Shown: positions 62,701 through 64,000 of the stretch, one piece after another
How positions within the stretch are numbered: position 1 is the stretch's first letter
How the letters are laid out: every line of letters begins with the position of its first letter
From: Daejeonia sp002484105
Lineage (GTDB): Bacteria > Bacteroidota > Bacteroidia > Flavobacteriales > Weeksellaceae
NCBI RefSeq assembly: GCF_051175565.1
Contig: NZ_CP195105.1
Coordinates: forward strand, 2,914,001 to 2,978,000
Direction: 5' to 3'
DNA length: 64,000 nt
Translations under genes and position numbers: made by a program
The notes under the pieces: model-generated
What the model saw: only the letters and a program-made list of their open reading frames with translations
Told to the model about the DNA's origin: nothing
Databases searched by the model: none

Positions 62701-63441
62701 TACAACCGTGCACGGATTCGCGAATTCAGTTTTTCGCCTTCACTGTCCAAAACCGGCTGGAAAAATGTAACGCACCGGTTTCAGATGGATGTAGAAAGTT
62801 TTAAGGTAGAGAAAACTGAGGGAAGATTTGTCAGCATATCACCCGATGTTTCGCCCGAAGTCTTCCAGAGCAAGGAATTTGGTGGGGCATCCTATACCTT
62901 TGCATATCATAACAAAGACAACGCATCTTTCCCTCAGCTTGGCATGGATCTGAAACTTCAGGCCGGATGGAAAACTGCACTGCAACATGAAACCCGGAAT
63001 TTCATCACACTGAACGGACAACTGAATATGGACCACAGAATAGACAAAAAAGGACGTTTCGTTCTGGCCAATGCCCTGAGTGCATATTGGATCAGCAACC
63101 GGAATTTTGAGTTTTATCAGGCCGCCAGCATCGGTGGCGACAATGGTTTGCGTGCTTACCGTACACAACGTTTTTCAGGAAAATCCTACCTGCTGGACAG
63201 CTCGGAAATCCGCTGGAATTTCGGGCGTGTACAGAATGGTTTCCTGCCGGCATCCTTCGGTGTTGCATTGGGATATGATATTGGACGTGTATGGAATCCG
63301 GAAGAACATTCTGACAAATGGCATCAATCCGTAGGGGGAAGTATCTGGATGAATGTGCTGGATAAACTTTCACTCCGCCTGAACGGATTTACAGGGGAAG
63401 ACGGACTGCGCATCTCTTTCGGCCTTGGAATGGGATTTTAA
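59770..63441 (+). CDS. Phosphoesterase / kinase-like / beta-barrel fusion lipoprotein
   Basis: 1223 residues from the ATG at 59770, whose signal peptide ends LSMLSC, a plausible lipoprotein site. Domains: metallophosphoesterase-like (about 50-380) with FIPGNHDLRSG, AMHHPVI and AHDHNLQYH; a central region (about 400-860) with LVGDWDRHDDQWKWAGY and IPRDRDQAFSKFDG, which resembles the catalytic D-R-H loop of Fam20-type kinases; and an Omp85/surface-antigen-type C-terminal barrel (about 880-1223) ending GLGMGF. The first two phosphoesterase motifs are altered (GDTQN; LGNSAAS instead of GDN). Probably an outer-membrane protein. The stop overlaps the convergent gene by 4 nt. Confidence 0.78.
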   Translation: MNLSLFKKLVFLLHAAAVLSMLSCASYGLSEGKELKKISSPVPESEQDIAVFLIGDTQNFSTKQGQHTYLLLKKKLDSAAPNSLLLFLGNSAASEKKDSLRAQLENSLALTKNFKGKTLFIPGNHDLRSGITSLKNQEKEVKEFLKNKEAYLPEDGCAIDKIKINEQLVIITVNSEWMLADWDRLPGINKKCEIQTREDFYTELRSLLTKYQNQTVILAMHHPVINTGTHGGFTSARMQLYPEVSRIPLPGLGSMFNILRSTSGFSSQDISNERYAGFAKRMKNILQGMDNVIVVAAHDHNLQYHVMGNIRQIISGSSNTNAPATINEKSDFSYGKPGFAVLHIREKENMDVEFFSTAEENSKRISHIEIRPKNKESAHYYPKFFPETKSASVYPEKQTEKSSLYRLLWGDHYRKYYGTQVTVPVADFSVLEGGFVPLRKGGGNQSNTLRLRAASGQEFVMRAVRKDAVRFLNKVAFKTESFGDELTGTFPDKFISDFYTTVHPYTPFIVNRLMGNIGILHSNPKLYYIPKQNTLGKYNSEYGDELYMIEERFSDDTETLKQLENANEILSTDELIQKLHKSTDNHVEMPEYVRARLFDMLVGDWDRHDDQWKWAGYKTDGKTLYRPIPRDRDQAFSKFDGWLIRLIMNIPDLRHMKSFGSKIRSVKWMNREPYPIDLIFAGNSTENDWMEQAELIQKNLTEADIKAAFAHLPKEIQDETVTQIIRDLCQRKNDLKTYAAAYYRVLQKKVPLAGTDKKDHFRVTQSPNASLVEIFSKNDHQPWFSKTYRKNLTKEIWLFGLNDDDTFEVKGKGNSGIRLVLAGGYNHDNYKVENGKKVKIYDFRSQNNTYHTARGTRKIITDHYDNNMYNFRKPMYSFGAVYPDLGYNPDDGAALGLLYSYTKNSYIRNPFTERHNFSARFFTATGGFNVNYSGLLKEAVLDWDLGIDAKYTTPFFTQNFFGLSNESLYLRHQFEESYNRARIREFSFSPSLSKTGWKNVTHRFQMDVESFKVEKTEGRFVSISPDVSPEVFQSKEFGGASYTFAYHNKDNASFPQLGMDLKLQAGWKTALQHETRNFITLNGQLNMDHRIDKKGRFVLANALSAYWISNRNFEFYQAASIGGDNGLRAYRTQRFSGKSYLLDSSEIRWNFGRVQNGFLPASFGVALGYDIGRVWNPEEHSDKWHQSVGGSIWMNVLDKLSLRLNGFTGEDGLRISFGLGMGF

Positions 63442-64000
63442 AACCGGAAACGGTAGAGATTTCCGCCATTGCTTTTGTCCTTTTCATCGGCGACCAGGAG
63501 AGTTCCGGAATTTTCAAAGACCAGAGCTTCTTTTTGTGTATTGGTCTGAAGCGGCACTTTACGAATATGGGTTGTGCTGAAATCATTTTCAGAAAATCCG
63601 GTCAGCAGATAGATATTTTTGTGGGTCAGCAGCGCGATTGTTCTGCCATCCGGGCTTAGTGCTGCCGAAGTAACCGCTGCATTATTGTATGACCCCGGCA
63701 ACTGAAGTTTCCCTATCAGTTTCGCTTCAAAATTGCCGGATTGATCAGGAACCCGGTAAACCAGGAAAGTACCGTCAAAATTCTTGCTTCGGTTTTTGGT
63801 AAACAGGTAAAAAGCACCGTTCATTTCCACAAAACCTTCACAGTCGTACAGCCATTCTGATTTTTTGGGCGGAAAATCCATTTGCCCTTCATAATAAAAT
63901 TCCGTTTTCTGTAAAACCGGTGTCTGTGTAAGGCCGGAATCCAGCTGGATTTTCAGAATACAAAGATCCTTCCTGTCGTTATTGTTATTCCCGAAATCAC
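63438..64000 (-). CDS. Hypothetical esterase-like or phytase-like repeat protein (cut by window edge)
   Basis: Open from the stop at 63438 to the right edge, at least 187 residues, so the start is beyond the window. It contains ILKIQLD, LYDCEGFVEMNGAFYLFTKNR, AALSPDGRTIALLTHKNIYLL and ALVFENSGTLLVADEKDK, the blade pattern of beta-propeller esterase-like/phytase-like secreted proteins of flavobacteria. Function unknown; secretion cannot be judged without the N-terminus. Confidence 0.65.
   Translation of the reverse strand, partial: DFGNNNNDRKDLCILKIQLDSGLTQTPVLQKTEFYYEGQMDFPPKKSEWLYDCEGFVEMNGAFYLFTKNRSKNFDGTFLVYRVPDQSGNFEAKLIGKLQLPGSYNNAAVTSAALSPDGRTIALLTHKNIYLLTGFSENDFSTTHIRKVPLQTNTQKEALVFENSGTLLVADEKDKSNGGNLYRFRF

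Overview
The window reads as chromosome from a flavobacterium, most likely of the Weeksellaceae (Chryseobacterium, Kaistella, Epilithonimonas or Elizabethkingia type). The pointers are a PafA-type alkaline phosphatase, several secreted proteins with type IX secretion (T9SS) C-terminal sorting domains, many Bacteroidota-type -7 promoter boxes (TAnnTTTG) just upstream of starts, and a nuoA-N operon whose NuoG is very short. Genus is inference from family resemblance; no search was run.

Layout. 0-17.3 kb is core metabolism: an ABC permease (cut at the left edge), pafA, mdh, a nucleoid-associated protein, hemB, a tiny T9SS cargo protein, a TPR protein, a DUF2807 lipoprotein, the NAD(P)HX repair enzyme, mscL, a HAD-serA pair, tsaE, alanine dehydrogenase, tyrA, L-serine ammonia-lyase and an alpha/beta hydrolase. 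The tyrA leader carries what looks like a complete ribosome-mediated attenuator: promoter, 16-codon leader peptide with three tandem Tyr codons, antiterminator and terminator.

17.3-29.45 kb is an AT-rich accessory island ending at the 3' end of a CAT-anticodon tRNA gene. All its intact genes are on the minus strand: an N6-adenine DNA methyltransferase of the YeeA/MmeI type, a small unknown protein, a membrane-anchored unknown, an AlbA_2/Schlafen-like ATP-binding protein, a DUF4143 AAA ATPase, a DEAD/DEAH helicase and a GIY-YIG (T5orf172/MUG113-like) nuclease. I read methyltransferase, helicase and nuclease as a split restriction-modification-like defence system with an AlbA_2/membrane pair and an AAA ATPase inserted. 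Two unusual short-repeat arrays fill the only long non-coding gap inside the island. A gene remnant lies next to the tRNA.

29.5-42.1 kb is core again: methylmalonyl-CoA epimerase, rbfA, a LolC/E-like permease, two T9SS-secreted endonuclease I proteins flanking a small protein that resembles only the C-terminal part of MnmA, then aroE, a DUF349 protein, ribD, a YigZ protein, a YugP-type metallopeptidase and a GNAT-like protein. 42.2-56.2 kb is the respiratory complex I operon nuoABCDEFGHIJKLMN, interrupted between nuoF and nuoG by an outer-membrane beta-barrel-like gene. 56.2-64 kb holds a GAF-domain protein, a convergent HD-PycTM (DUF5706) membrane protein without an obvious cyclase partner, a large phosphoesterase/beta-barrel fusion and a partial hypothetical gene at the right edge.
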